A DNA stretch of 64,000 bases. Origin: Eutrigla gurnardus. Its lineage: Eukaryota; Chordata; Actinopteri; Perciformes; Triglidae. The stretch lies in the NCBI GenBank assembly GCA_963514095.1, contig OY741275.1:28250148-28314147 (forward strand). Direction: 5' to 3'. The notes beneath the pieces were generated by a model. The model was not told where the DNA came from and did no database searches. It worked only from the letters and a program-made list of their open reading frames with translations. Both the position numbers and the translations under genes were made by a program. This document shows positions 1 through 13,400 of this stretch, in pieces. Position 1 is the first letter of the stretch, and each line of letters opens with the position of its first letter.

Positions 1-2370
1 AATCATCAGAGATTATAATTCAAGATTTCCAGACAAAGAAACCTCTAAAAGAGAGAGACCAATGTGCAAAACTTTCCCATGACGAAGTGCAGTCCAAGCC
101 AGTGATAGTAAAATATGACTATGGTAGTGTTACTCCATTTGAAATCACACAAACAAAACAAGTGGAAAGAAAGTTTTCAGTTGCTCCTGTAATGGAGATT
201 GCATCTGAAAGACATCTTATCTTGACAGAAGGAGACCTTAAATCAGACACACTGCAAAGGTATATCACACCCGACGAGCTCATGAAAGATGTCGGCTCAA
301 GACAAGAAAATGTTTATCAGTTAGATGAGGTTTCTCTAAAGACAAATACGTCTTTAAGGGATATTAAGGTTGAAGAAGTCATGTCAAATATAGACCCAGT
401 TCCAGATCAGACAGAGATGGCTTCTGCCATCAGAGAGGAATTACCCGAAAGGTGGGAACAAATTCAAAGAAAGGCCTCACTTACATCCAAACCAGAAGAA
501 ACATCTTTGGTGGTGCTAGAAGCTCCAGAAAAACATTCAGTAATGGATAGAACCACCACAGTTCTAACAGCTGAAGAGATAAAAAACAGACGAAAACTAA
601 CTGAAACAAAGACAGCTGATACTTCTGTAACCGACATCCAGTCAAAGAAATCAACACACCTAAAAGAGAAAGAGCCGAGGTTAGCCAAAGGTACAAGGGT
701 TTCCCTTAAAGATGAATATAGTAGCGTTACTCCAATCGAAGTTATGGAAATGAAACAGGAAAAGATTGAAAAAATTATTTCAGTTGCACCTGTGATGGAG
801 GTTGCATCTGAAAAACCTTGTTACACAACCTCGTTTAACAATGTTAAATCGGACACCCTCCAAAGATTAACTATACCTGACGAACAGAAAGGTCCAGAGT
901 CCACCAAGGAAAGTGTGGATGTTTTATTTGAAAAACAAGAGAGTCAAATCAAAACTGACCAAATAGCATTTATTGAGGATACAACATCAACAAAACAGAA
1001 ATACACTCAACAAAAGGCAGAATTGTCAGTTGTTGCTCACCAAAAAAAGCCAGACACCTTGTTAGGAGAAGATGCTAAAACAGCTGTCAGGGATTATCCC
1101 CCAAGACCAGAGGAAGTCGGATATGACAGTACAAAGAAACCAATTACAGTTGGAGGCTTTCAGTCTAAAACAGAAGCAGTAAAAAAGGTTTTCCTCAGTA
1201 ACACTTTGAATGTAGAAACAATGCAGGAACCAATAGAAAGAGACACTTCAAGGACTCATGTAATGGATGTTGCATATGAAAAACCATTGATTATGAAAGA
1301 ACAAGATATTATATTAGAAGATTTCAAAGTAAAAGAAAGCAAGTCAAATGATGAATTATTGGGTGACAAGACTGCCAAAGTCTTACTAGAGTCTACCACT
1401 AAAAGACTACTGCGAGGCCAAGATACTTCAGACAAATCCGCCAGATCTGGAGAAGTTGTTGGAGATACTCAAACAGAGTTTCTAAAACAAACTTTACATG
1501 ACCGGGATAAAACTGATACGGTTACAGTAGAAGAAATTCAGTCAAAGATGGTCACAGTTAAAGACGAAAGAACTCCAGTTAGTCTGACTGGAGGAACGCG
1601 AATAAAGATGGAACATATTAAAAGCAAAGCTAAGGAATCACTTATAACTGATGACAGGGTGGAAAAATATACCAAAGTAGCAATTCTCAAAGACAGAATC
1701 ATAACAGAAGATGAAAAAATTAGAATATCATCTGAACAAGACTTTAAACGTGAAGAAGAACAGTCAGACACAGTCAGTGTTCAGGGCAAAGCTGCTAAAT
1801 TTACATATATGGACAAAATGAAAGAAAGACAGGGGCACGTTGAAAGAAAACCCTCGGCTGCATCGCTGTTGGAAACACAACTGGTCAAACCCAAAGAAAG
1901 AAAGACAGAAACAATGATAGGGGAATACAAAGAAGAGTGTCAGGCACAAGAAAAGATAGAGATAAAACCCACTAGACTGGAACAATTTGAAATGTATCAA
2001 CAGATAGTTGATGAAGTCAAGAGTTTTGAAAAATACAAACCTGCAATGACAGATTCAAAATCCGATATTAAAGTGATGCCTTTGCATGAACCCACAGTCA
2101 GCGAACCTTCAGTAACAGATAAAACCAATCTAGAGAAAGTTGAGAAGAAGACTACCGACTCACCAACACACAAGGAAGGTAGCGCCAGGAAATCAGAAGT
2201 CCAGCAGAGTTTTCAGAAAGCAGACATTGGATTCATCGATCCTCAGGAAGTTGGAACCACAAGCAGAAAGGACCGAGAAGCTGAAAGGCTTCAGACCATC
2301 ATAGAAACCAGGGTTCTCTCTTTGGAACCAGAAGGGAAAGAAAATGTCACCCTTCAAGAATCTTCCGGAG
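1..2370 (+). CDS. ttn: Titin exon 1 of window: large K/E/S/T-rich I-band exon (5' end outside)
   Basis: The frame is open from base 3 through 2370 (about 789 codons) and has no stop upstream, so the exon starts before the window. Composition is Lys, Glu, Thr, Ser, Val and Asp with no Ig or Fn3 fold, so it is probably disordered. A degenerate internal repeat is visible: SVTPxEVxxxKQ followed by SVAPVMEVASE occurs at about 130-215 and 715-810, with a weaker copy near 1255-1285. [IV]QSK motifs recur near 90, 640, 1160 and 1540. I place the donor at 2371 (GTATAG), because it gives phase 1 and joins the next exon. The frame stays open to a TGA at 2511-2513, so a longer read-through form is possible. 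It sits in the elastic I-band just before PEVK exons. I do not recognise a mammalian counterpart. Confidence 0.75.
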
Positions 2371-4363
2371 GTATAGACGAAAATGATGTGTCACTGAGTG
2401 TTTTTGATCTGAGCACCAAACATCGCTGTGCACCTCCACTTAAGGATTTATTTAAGAGGATGTCATGTCATATCACCCATTTTGTTCGGCCACAAACGTC
2501 TTGCTCATTGTGACATGCTGTCGACTGAGACAGTCTCTTGGTTTCCCAATCACCTGATATATAAACCACAAGTTTTATGTTGAGTTTTTGCTCACTCTTC
2601 TACTAATTCAATGTTTGCTGTGTCCGTTATGTTTCACCGTGTCTATCCAGAGAAAATGTTTTGCACAGACGAGGTGAGATGTTTCTTCTGTCTTTAAACT
2701 TGTTTCAATCATGGCTCTTCGTTGTTTGTTACTTGTCTCTGCATGGTTCAGTGCTCCCCCCATCGGTCTAAGTGACGTTCTGATTGTCATATAATTTCAT
2801 TCCCAAGTGCCAATGAAGGAGAAGGAGCCTCTACCACAAGTCAAAGAAGCACTAGTAAAGCCAGCTGCTCCTCAAGAAGGTACATCTCTTTGTGTTGTGT
2901 GCTCTTTGAATGTCACCGTTGACAAATACACATCTTTGAAATCAAACAAGGTGGTTTGAACATAGAATAGAACTAATAACTTTGGTTATTTTGGTTTCAA
3001 GTTCTCAGATGTAGAACGCAGTGTTTATGAAGAGCTTTCTGTTGAACTCTTTGTATACTTTGTACTTGAAGAGAGCAAACTGCAGGCTGCTGTTAAAGTT
3101 CAAGAAGCTGCCAAAAGGCCTGAAGTCACAGACAAGACCAAGAAGGTGGAGAAGAAAATAATTTCAAAAGAAGAAACAAAGCCAGGTATCAGATACTAGT
3201 TCTGAAATAATTCACACTAACACCATGTGTGTTGTTAGACAGATGGTGTGTTTTGGTGATACTATGCAATACTTCAATTCCCTCTTTTTATATACTTGAA
3301 GTGACCAAGCTAAAGCCTGTCACGAAGGCTGAAGAACCAACCAAAAAGGAAGAAAAACCACTCATGGTAGAAAAGATAACTCCCGAGACAGGTAGAGGTC
3401 TTTGAAGACTGGGATTAAAACATCATGTTTGTTGGAGTCTATATAACCCTATACTTGTGTGTTTCCATTGTTGATGATTGGGTTGTGTCATCTGAGGCGA
3501 CTTTCAGCAGTTCAGTCCCACTGTGGTGTTGTTGTGGTCTCTGTTGTGTGTCATTGTTTTGTCATTAATTCATTGACTGTGAATCAAATATGAGCATGCC
3601 TCATTTGTCCTTGGATGCTTCATTTCTCATGGCATTCCACTGATGTCATCCTGGACTACTGCTTTGCATTTCAGTCACAACTTTATCACATATGCCAATC
3701 ACATTCTATATACATATAGTCTTTATGTCTGAATGTATTTGGTAGTGTCTTCCCATTTTTTTATTTTTTTTTTTAAATCTGTAAAATTGCTGTGATTTAA
3801 AGGCGTAATAAACTACTTTCTGAACTATACTTCTGTATTAGATGAAACCAAGGGACCTGTTCAAGCACCTGGAGGAGTCAAGAAAGGTAGGAGCTCAGAT
3901 TGACCTCAGTACACAGCAATCAGTGGCTATGAAAGTACACCTCCTGATTCTGTTACGTTGTGTTCACACCAAACACAAAGCCAATATTTTGTTGTGTTAC
4001 TCACGTGAGTGCGACCGTGGGATCATTGGTCTGTTTGAAATATTGCATAGTCGCTCTGATCCAAAGAGAATATGTAGGAGGAAGAGGGTCCTTCCATCTG
4101 AATAGTATAAGTTGTCTGGTCAGCAGTATGAAAATCTATTTGTTTCTTTGCATTGAATTTGTATGCAATTGCACACGTGGAAAATTAGCTTAGCATTTGG
4201 TGTGAACACAGCATTACAACAGACAATAGTGCCACCAAATCTATAAACTACACCAGGTACATCACATAGTGACGTTGGGACACCAGAGTGCATGAAAAAG
4301 CTGTAAAATTTAGCAGTAATTAGCTCTGATTGACTTATGACATTGACACTGTACATTATTCAA

Positions 4364-4410
<47 letters not shown>

Positions 4411-7400
4411 CCTGTATATGTTTTCTGCTGTGTCCGCAGAAGTTGTCCTGTCTTGTCTTTTCTGTGTCTGATTTGTTTGTTACTTTTGAAATTTAGTTTC
4501 ATACTAAAACAATTGGGAATGGGATCTTTTATTTTTTTATTTATCGCTTGTATTTCTATGTTTGTTTGTTATTAGTATACTTCTATGGGTGTTAATGTGT
4601 TTGTACAGGTTGTGCTGTCAGTTAAGTGTCAATAAGTAATGTCAAACCTTTGCTACCTTAGAAATTCTTCTGCACAAAAAAGGCAAAATTCAGACAGAAG
4701 ATGTTGGGACATTTGAGATTCCCACTCTGAGGAAGACAACCAGAGTCATAAAGGAAGTGGAAGAGGAGCAGGAGATTATCAAACTGAAGAAGATTCCATC
4801 GGTTCCGCCTAAAGAGGCTGAAGAAGAGGAAAAACCTCAGAAGGTCACCAAGACCACGATCTTTGGTTTCGAGGATATGGTACACAGAGAAGAGGAGTTT
4901 GAGATGTCCGTTGCCACAAGGAGACCTGCAGAGGAGAAGAAACCTCGAGAGAAAGCAGATGTGCTGAAAAAACCAGAGGTTGTGATGTTGAAAGAACAGG
5001 AACAGAAAGAAGCTACTAAAGATGCATGGAAACGCCAGAAACCCATTCCAACAGATGAGAAACCAGGGGATAAGATATCTCTGAAGAAAACTCCCAAGGC
5101 AACAAAGGAAGAGGAACCTGTCCCTCCGAGTGCAGCCTTGAAGAAAGTGAAAAAATTGCCTTCAGATGAAGTGGAACCAGAAGTAGTCAAACTTAAACCA
5201 TTTGAAAAGCCTGTAAAACCAGCTGAGGAGCTGGAGAAAGACAAGAAGGAGAGGTCAGACAGGGACATGATGCCTTTCCAGAAACTAGAGAGGATCCCCA
5301 GAGAGGTGGAAGCCAAAGAACCCTCCAAGAGACCAGAGAAAGCTCCTCCAGAGGAAAAGGTGCCACCAGCTAAGGTGACAAAGACCATAGATAAAAACAA
5401 AACTGTGGAGCCTGAGGAGGTCAAACTGCCCACCAAGGTGAAGAAAATTCCGACACGGGAAGGAGAGATTGAGAGCATTAAGCTGAAGCCCTTCTCCAGG
5501 CCTTCCAAAGAGGCTGCAGAGTCTGAGAAGAAACCCGCAGATGACAAAGAGAGGAAGCCGTCCGATGACATACCGCGCCGTTGCACAAGTCCAGATGAAA
5601 AAACAAAAGATTGGGAGCCAGAGGCTAGGCCCAAGAAAGCTGAGATAACAGAAACTCAACAGAAGAAGCTGGAGAAGGCAGTTCCAGCAGAGAAGATGGT
5701 GTCTCCTGTGCCAGTTACTGTCAAGAAATCTGAAAAAGTTCCTGAGGAGCCCAAACCTCTTCAGCTGAAGAAGGGAGTCCCACCCAAGGTGAAAGAGGAG
5801 AAAGAAGAACTGGCCCTGAAACCTTTGGAGCAGCTCAAGAAGGTTCAACTGAAAAAGACACCATCTCCTAAAGTTGATAGGCCTAAAGAAGCAGAGACTG
5901 TCCCTGTTGAGAAGAAGCCCAGTGTTGATAAACTCAAAAAGATTCCTAAAACGGTTACACCAAAAGACTCTATTGAGGCTGTGACCCTCAAAAGGGTCCC
6001 AAGGAAGCTGTCCCCAGAGGAAGAGAGGACTGCAGAACCAGCAAAGATTGGGAAAGGGAAGGTTCCTCTGGTGAAGGAGGTCTCTCCTGGAGCTGTGCAG
6101 ATGAAGAAGGTTGCCACCCAGCCAGAGGAGGAGGTATTTGAAGAGGAAGCTGAGGAAGAGATGGAGAAGGAGGAAGAAGAGGCCTGGGGCTGGGAGCTGG
6201 TTCCCCGGGACAGTTACGGCTCTGAAGACTGGGAGGGTGAAGGAGAGGAGGGTGCTCTGGAGGTTCCAGGGGTGACCAGGAGAGGTGAGATGGTGGCGGG
6301 CCCCAACTCATTGGCTGAGAACAACCATTTCTTCATGCTCTGAATAATCTCTACGCATTTCCACCATCATGCCTCCATCTAAATTCTTTTCACTCTTTTC
6401 TTAATCAAGTGCGATGCGATTTACGCCATTTCTTTCTCGTATTTGTTAATTATCATCCAGTTTGTCAAATGTACTCATCATATCCATAGCTTTCTGTAAT
6501 TTCTGTTATGTCTTGTATGTGTCTGCCATTTCAGCATCATGCCATTCCCATCATATGTTCTCATACCATCTTTACATTTTTGTTCATTGTTCCATCTTTT
6601 CATGATGTGATCATTTCAAGTAATTTCATTGTTTCATATATTTATATCATTCCTCCATCCATTTGAGTGGACATTACATATCTCCTGGCACTGTTTATGA
6701 AGACATTGACATAAAATGACATGCAGCAAATTTATCTGAATTCTTTCTGAACAGAGGGACAACCAACAGAAGAAGCAGGAAGAGGTAGAGGTAGAGGCCT
6801 GAAACGTAAGTCTTAAAAAACCTTTGAAATCCCAGCTAAACAATCTCTTACCGCCTACATGGTACTGGAACTACAAGTGAGTGTCTTAAATTTGTATTTC
6901 AGCTAAGCAGACCCCGTCCCCTGGAGAAGGCAGGGGTCGCGGCCTAAGGCCCGGTGGAAAAGGCCCATCACCACCAGAGGATCCCTTTGGAGGATTCAAG
7001 CTCAAAGCTGTCCCTCTGAAGTTCATCAAGAAGCTACAGAACATCGTGTTACAGGAAGCTGAGTCCATCGGATCCGCTGCTGTGTTTGAGTGTGAGGTCT
7101 CGCCTTCCACTGCCATCACTTCATGGATGAAAGATGACTGCAATCTGCGCGAGAGCCCCAAGCACAAGTTCACTTCTGACGGCAAAGATCGCAAGTTGAA
7201 CATTATTGACGTCCAGCTTTCCGACACTGGTGAATACACCTGTATCGCAAAGAACGCCGGCAAGGAAATATCATGCACAGCCAAGCTCATTGTTGAAGGT
7301 ATTTATTTATTTTTCTGCTTTAAAAATAACATCATTGTACGGACCAGAAAGCATAGAAATAGAACAGGAGTAGAACGGACATTGAAAGGGCATAAAGAGG

Positions 7401-10400
7401 TCATGCGACAAGTACAAAAGAAAATGGTGATGTTAGTATTCATTGCGACAGGCGTCAGTGGGGCTGGAATGTGATGTCACAGCTCACCAGAAAGAGAGAG
7501 GACGCAGCTCTGGAGACGGCGGACTAGGTAGCTTGTTAGCTAGGTAGCAAGTTAGCTAGTTAGCTAGCCACTGATAGTCTCTGCTTGGAACCTCAGAGAG
7601 TCCCAGGCTTGATGGAGGTTGGTTTACTTTATACAGAAGTGGCTGCTACAACGGTCGCTATGGTAACGGTACACACTGACTGTCCTGCTACGTTAATTCT
7701 AATTGACATGTTCCTTCTACTCTGTCTTATTTCTAAACCAGACAGAGTATCACTCATGATCTTCTTTAAGCATTCACCAACGTCAAAGAGCTCATTGTCT
7801 TTCTATCTCCTCACAGAGCTTCCTGTGAAATGGATCAAAGAGCTGGAGGAGGAGACATCGGCTCTGAAGGGTCAGCCTCTATATATGACCTGTGAGCTGA
7901 ACAAAGAGAGAGATGTGATATGGAAGAGGAATGGAGAGATTCTGAAGAAAAAGGCAGGCAAGATTCAGATCAACATCATTGGTATGCAGCACGCTGTGAC
8001 CATCCAGAACACCACTGAGGAGGACGCTGGGGCCTACTCATGTGAAGTGGCCAGCCAGGAGGATGTCAAGACAACAACAAACGTCAAAATAATCGGTAAG
8101 CAAAAACACAGTAACATATATCAGTACTGGTGTTCTCTAAGTCAGAGGTGTTCAATGTTTTTCATGCCAAGGACCCCTGGGCTGATAGTGACACGGTGCA
8201 GGGACCCCTATTAAACTTCATATAAGATTGTGTTGCTTATTAAACCGGGCCAATAATAATGTGTATTTTTGGACATATTTTAATTTTGGAAGAAAAAAGT
8301 TTTGGACCCCCCGCAGTAACGCGGGACCCCCTGTTGAATATCCCGGCTCTAAGTGCTGTATGCTGGTATAGATTACGGCAGGAAAGGTGTTTGTAGTACC
8401 TGAGGGCATCAGGTTGGGCCCATTATTATTTTAAAACTATAGACTTTTTATTACTATGCTGATGATGTACAGCTATATATTAAAATGTTTCTGAACAATA
8501 TTATACATACATATTGATGTCCAGACCTAAATGTCACAAAATGTCATGCAACTAAATTCAGCTATTCCTATTCACATCTTGGACACTGTAAATACAGACT
8601 AGGAAGAACTGTGGAGACCTCTCCCTAAACGTCACCTCAAACTTCAATAATGTTTAAAAACCATCTGCATGTTAGTAACATTTAGTATGTTAAAAATGCC
8701 CATTGTTTTTTAAATGATATGGTGGAAACTGACTCATTAATGTTTAACTCCAATAGAAATCATCAAAGATTGGATTGTGAAACCATTGAGGGACCAGCAT
8801 GTGAAACCAAAGGCTGCCGCTACATTCAGATGCGAGCTCTTCAAGGAAACACCCAACTGGAAGTGGCTCAAAGGAGAGAATGAGGTCATTCCTTCTGACA
8901 AGGTTGAGATCAAGAAGGATGGGAAGGAGCTGATACTCACCATCAAGAACTGTCAACCTGATGATGTAGCAGAATATGCCATGGAGGTGGAAGGACGCAT
9001 CTACACTGCCAAGTTAACACTCGGAGGTCTATCTACTTACCTTCCTTTTAACTTGAGTCCCTCAAACACTTTACCTATCTTTCTATCATTTGGTTCATAT
9101 TTATGATTATTGATAAGTGTTGATACAATATCAGAACAGTGACTTTGATACAATACCCTGCCTATTTATCTTGATACCGATACTGAAACGACACCATGGC
9201 AAAAGTAATGCAATAATAGATGACAGACATCAAACTTAAAATTAGTTTTCCTGTTTATTAAAAATGCAAAAATGTATTCATTTCAAAGAACGCATTACTC
9301 CAATGTCTCTATACTAGTGCTGTCAATCGATAAAAAAAAAAAAAAACGATTAATCGCACAATTTGCCATAATTAATCACAATTAATCGCAATGAATCGCT
9401 TTCTTTCTTCTTAAGAATAAAGTATGTTATAATGGATATTTAAATGTAAAATGATGGAATTTATGTAGAATCAACACAAAGGAAGTATTTAAATTCAAAT
9501 ACTGTTGTTAAATAGCGGCTTTGTTTAAGCACAGATTCTCTCATGTGAACTACAGATTTCCAAAGAAACCATCAAGGCCATCAAAATTAACTGTCAGCTT
9601 GAAAAAGGCATATTTCTTGTATGCACTAACAGAACATTTCAAAAAGGTCCACAATAGAACATGCAAATATGGAAAAAAGAACAAGGAAATATTCTGCTGT
9701 GAAGTCAGAATGATAAATCCCTTTCACTCCATAGAACAACAAGTCAGCTTAGTACTCCTTTGCATTCAGCTCGTTACTGAGACAGACCAGTCTGTTTACA
9801 TCGTCAGAGGACAAAGCAGCACACGCCACATCTAGTGTTTCTCACGCAGACAAATTACCGGAATCATTTAAAAAAACTGCTCGGTGATCGCTCGCCACGA
9901 TCCCCCCCCCCCCCCCCCCCCCGCTGACGCCGCAGCCTCAGCCAAAATCTTACGCTGAACTCCGTTAAAAACTAATGGCTAACGGCTTTGTGGCACAAGT
10001 CGTCATAGGTCTTACGTCAGCCGCCACGGGAAGTAAACAAAACACAGCTGCGTTAATTTTGTTAAAAAAAATGTACGCGTTAAATATTTCATAATTAACG
10101 CTAAGATGAACGCGTTAATTTTGACAGCACTACTCTATACATGACTTAATGTGACTCCTTGATATTTAACTTCATATTTTGGACTAGATATGAGACAGCA
10201 TTTAATAAGACTTTTGTGTAAAACAGCGGCCCTGCCGGCCCATCAGTACTAATTCAGGTGGAGAGTGCTACTGCAGAAGGGAGACAGAGAGGCTTCCAGA
10301 ACAAAAACCTGCTAAATGATAATAAATCCAGATGAAGTTCTGCAGGAAGACCCCACAGTAACTGTAGAAAGCACTGGTTGAGTTGAAGTGGTGTTTGTGA

Positions 10401-13400
10401 AGAGAACATCACCCTTTTCCTTTCAATCCACTTCAGGGTCCCCAGAAACCTGTTAAAAGCAGACTCCATCATGTGGTCTCTGGTGGATTATGTGTTGATG
10501 GATTACAGCAGACAGAAAAGCAGAAAAGATGCTGAGTCTAACTTTATCAGAACATCTGGTAGCTAATTAGAGCCGCATTGTTGTTTTCCTGGTTTTCTGA
10601 ATGGAGCTCTGCTGATCCAGAACCAGCTTAGAGCGCTTCCTGTCCGGATTTAATCTGCTTCTTACTTCATGTTTTGACTCCATCCTCCTAGTTATCTATG
10701 CTAGCTAAATCCTGGAGCTGGACTTTATGTCCTGATTGCTGCAAATTCCAAACTGTCCTCTTGTGGATCTGTTCAGTCTTCTAGCAGAGCTTTCACACAC
10801 CAACTCTTATTAAAACACTGTCACACTTACACACGGTAAGACTATTGTGGGGACTGTTTTTAACAGCAGGGTATCATAGTTCTTTTCTATTATCAGTATC
10901 CTGTGCCAGTAGACTGTGTGACTCTAATACTGATACCTCTTTCTCAGAACGGGAGGCTGACATCCTGAAGCCGCTGGCCAGTGTTGAGGTGGTTGAGAAG
11001 GAAGATGCCATGTTTGATACAGAGATCTCTGAGGAGGATGTTCCAGGAGAGTGGAAGCTCAAAGGAGAGGTTTTGACCAGATCACCGGTATGTGTCACCT
11101 TACTCTTTATGCATGGATTTTTATTTTTGCATGGTCATGTTTATTACTTTTTATATATAAACCTACGTTAATGTATTCACCAGTTGTGCGACATCCAAAT
11201 GGAGGCTGGGGTGCGTAGACTCACTCTGAAAAATTGCCAGTTGGATCAGGCCGGAGAAGTGACCTACCAGGCTCTTAACGCCATCACCAGCGCAATGCTC
11301 AATGTCAAAGGTAAGAAGAACTCCTGGTATTTGAGACCACAATTGCAAATCATGATTTTAGGATATTAGCTGTAAAAATAAATGTCTAAGGTCCGTGGGG
11401 ATAAAATAAAGCATGGCACGTGAGTGGACCTTAGATCTTTATTTATTTAATAGTGTTGATGAACTGTATCCATGGTCGAAATGGTTTCCTGTGTTCCCTG
11501 GAAAATGTGAACCTGTCTGTCAGATTCGACATGTGTAAAAATGTGTGTAGAGATGTCCCTCTACGATTTATCCATATCATCTGGGATTAAATGTTTTATG
11601 TTAAAGCTACATACAGTGGCCAGTTCATAAGTTAAACCAACACCATATTCATGAATGGCTAACTCCAACAGACATGAAGTCATTTAGATTCAGCAGAAGA
11701 TTGTGAAGCTCAGTAAATGTTTCATCAATATTAAATGAAACAGCAGATAGTTTATTTAGACAAAAGTGACTGGTGAAGAAAGAAGAATTGCCTGAAGAAT
11801 GAAGATTTTTTCCACCCTGATAAAACTGAAGTAAGAAATTGGTGCCAACTAGACAAGATGATGGACTGAACCCACTGTTCCCCATGACAAAAGCTTTGGT
11901 CAATGTTTCATGAAGATCCCTTGTTGCCAGAGAGACTTGACAGCACTTTGGCCTTCAACTCTTTCAACACCATGTTCCAAAGCAGACTGCATTTTTTCAC
12001 AATCCCAGGAATGGAAAGTGACCTAATTTTGCTTCAGTGGCCTGCAAAACCTGAAGATGTCTCCAACAGGTTTTTTGTAGGATATGATGGGACTAGCTGT
12101 GTGTACCATCAGTAGGACATAACCTTGTCTGCAACAAGAAAGGCATGGGTTTGAATGCCTAAATACCCCCAGTATCCCTTTGGTACAATTCCATAGACAT
12201 GTGAACCCAAAGATGGGTACAATGCTACATACAATGGGTGCACATGGTAAACTGACCACTGCTATAAACTTTCTGTTCTTGTTGTGTTTTGTCCTGTTGT
12301 TCATATATTGTGAATATGTTGCCTTTTAACCCAGAAATCGAAATGGACTTTGTTGTCCCACTGAAGGACATATCTGTGCCTGAAAAGAAACAGGCTAAGT
12401 TTGAATGCACCATCACGAAGGATGTCTCGAAGGTCATGTGGTATAGAGATGCTGATGTCATCACTACTGACCAAAAGTATGACATCATCGATGATGGAAA
12501 GAAGCATATGCTCATCATAAACTGCTGTGAATTTGATGATGAGGACGAATATACGATTGCGGTTTTGGGCAAAACTTCAACAGCTAGACTTACAGTGGAG
12601 GGTAAGTGCTGGACCACCATTACAGGACCTTTATTATTCCATACCATTTATTGAATTGGTTTCCTCCTCTTTGAAAGTAACTGGTATGAAAACATTCTAC
12701 TACAATACAAAACAGGTATCAGGCTCAAATTTATCTTGCCAATAAAGGACCAAACTGTGAAGGAAGGCACAACGGCTCGCTTTGAGTTGGAACTCTCTCA
12801 CGAAAACATCCCAGTCACCTGGTATAAAAACGATGTGAAGATTCATCTGAGCAGAACGGTGGTTACTCATGTGGACGGAAAGAAACATGTGCTAGAAATA
12901 AAGGAAGTGACTCTAGATGACACTTGCCAAATTAAGGCTGAGGCCAAAGGAATTCCTTCCATGGCCAACCTGACGGTCATAGGTAAACCAAGAACAGCCA
13001 CTTGTCTTTTTTGTCTCTCCTGTTCCATTGTATCGTCTTCTTCATCCCCACAGCTATTTGTATTATTTGTCCATGTCTGTGTAGGTCCACCAAAAACGTC
13101 ATTATGTGTTTGTTTTTCTGTGTTGTCAGAATTTGCGTCCATATATGTATATGTTGTATATCTGTTGTCTATGTGCCATGGAGAGTCACCCAAACATTTC
13201 CCCCTTCCAGAGGGAGATGCGTACTTCACAGTGAAGCTGCAGGACTATACTGCAGTAGAGAAAGACCAGGTGGTTCTAGATTGCGAGCTCAGCAAAGACG
13301 TTGATGTCATGTGGTACCACAACGAGGCCGAGATCAAGACCTCTAAAATGGTGGCCATTAAGGCTGAGGGTAAACGCAGAACCCTCGTCATCAAGAAAGT

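Noticed and set aside
4330..4575. Small + strand frame over the TA microsatellite
   Set aside because: Poly-Tyr-Ile from the TA repeat and hydrophobic intron sequence; no splice or homology support.
4837..5848. Long open frames on the minus strand opposite the large PEVK exon (up to 265 codons)
   Set aside because: They are antisense shadows of a Lys/Glu/Pro-rich coding exon, giving Ser/Leu/Phe-rich nonsense with no homology.
7585..7816. Possible N-terminal extension of Ig 2 from an upstream ATG at 7585
   Set aside because: The open frame runs through dispersed repeat A and the polypyrimidine tract; the splice acceptor at 7815-7816 gives the normal phase-1 Ig start.
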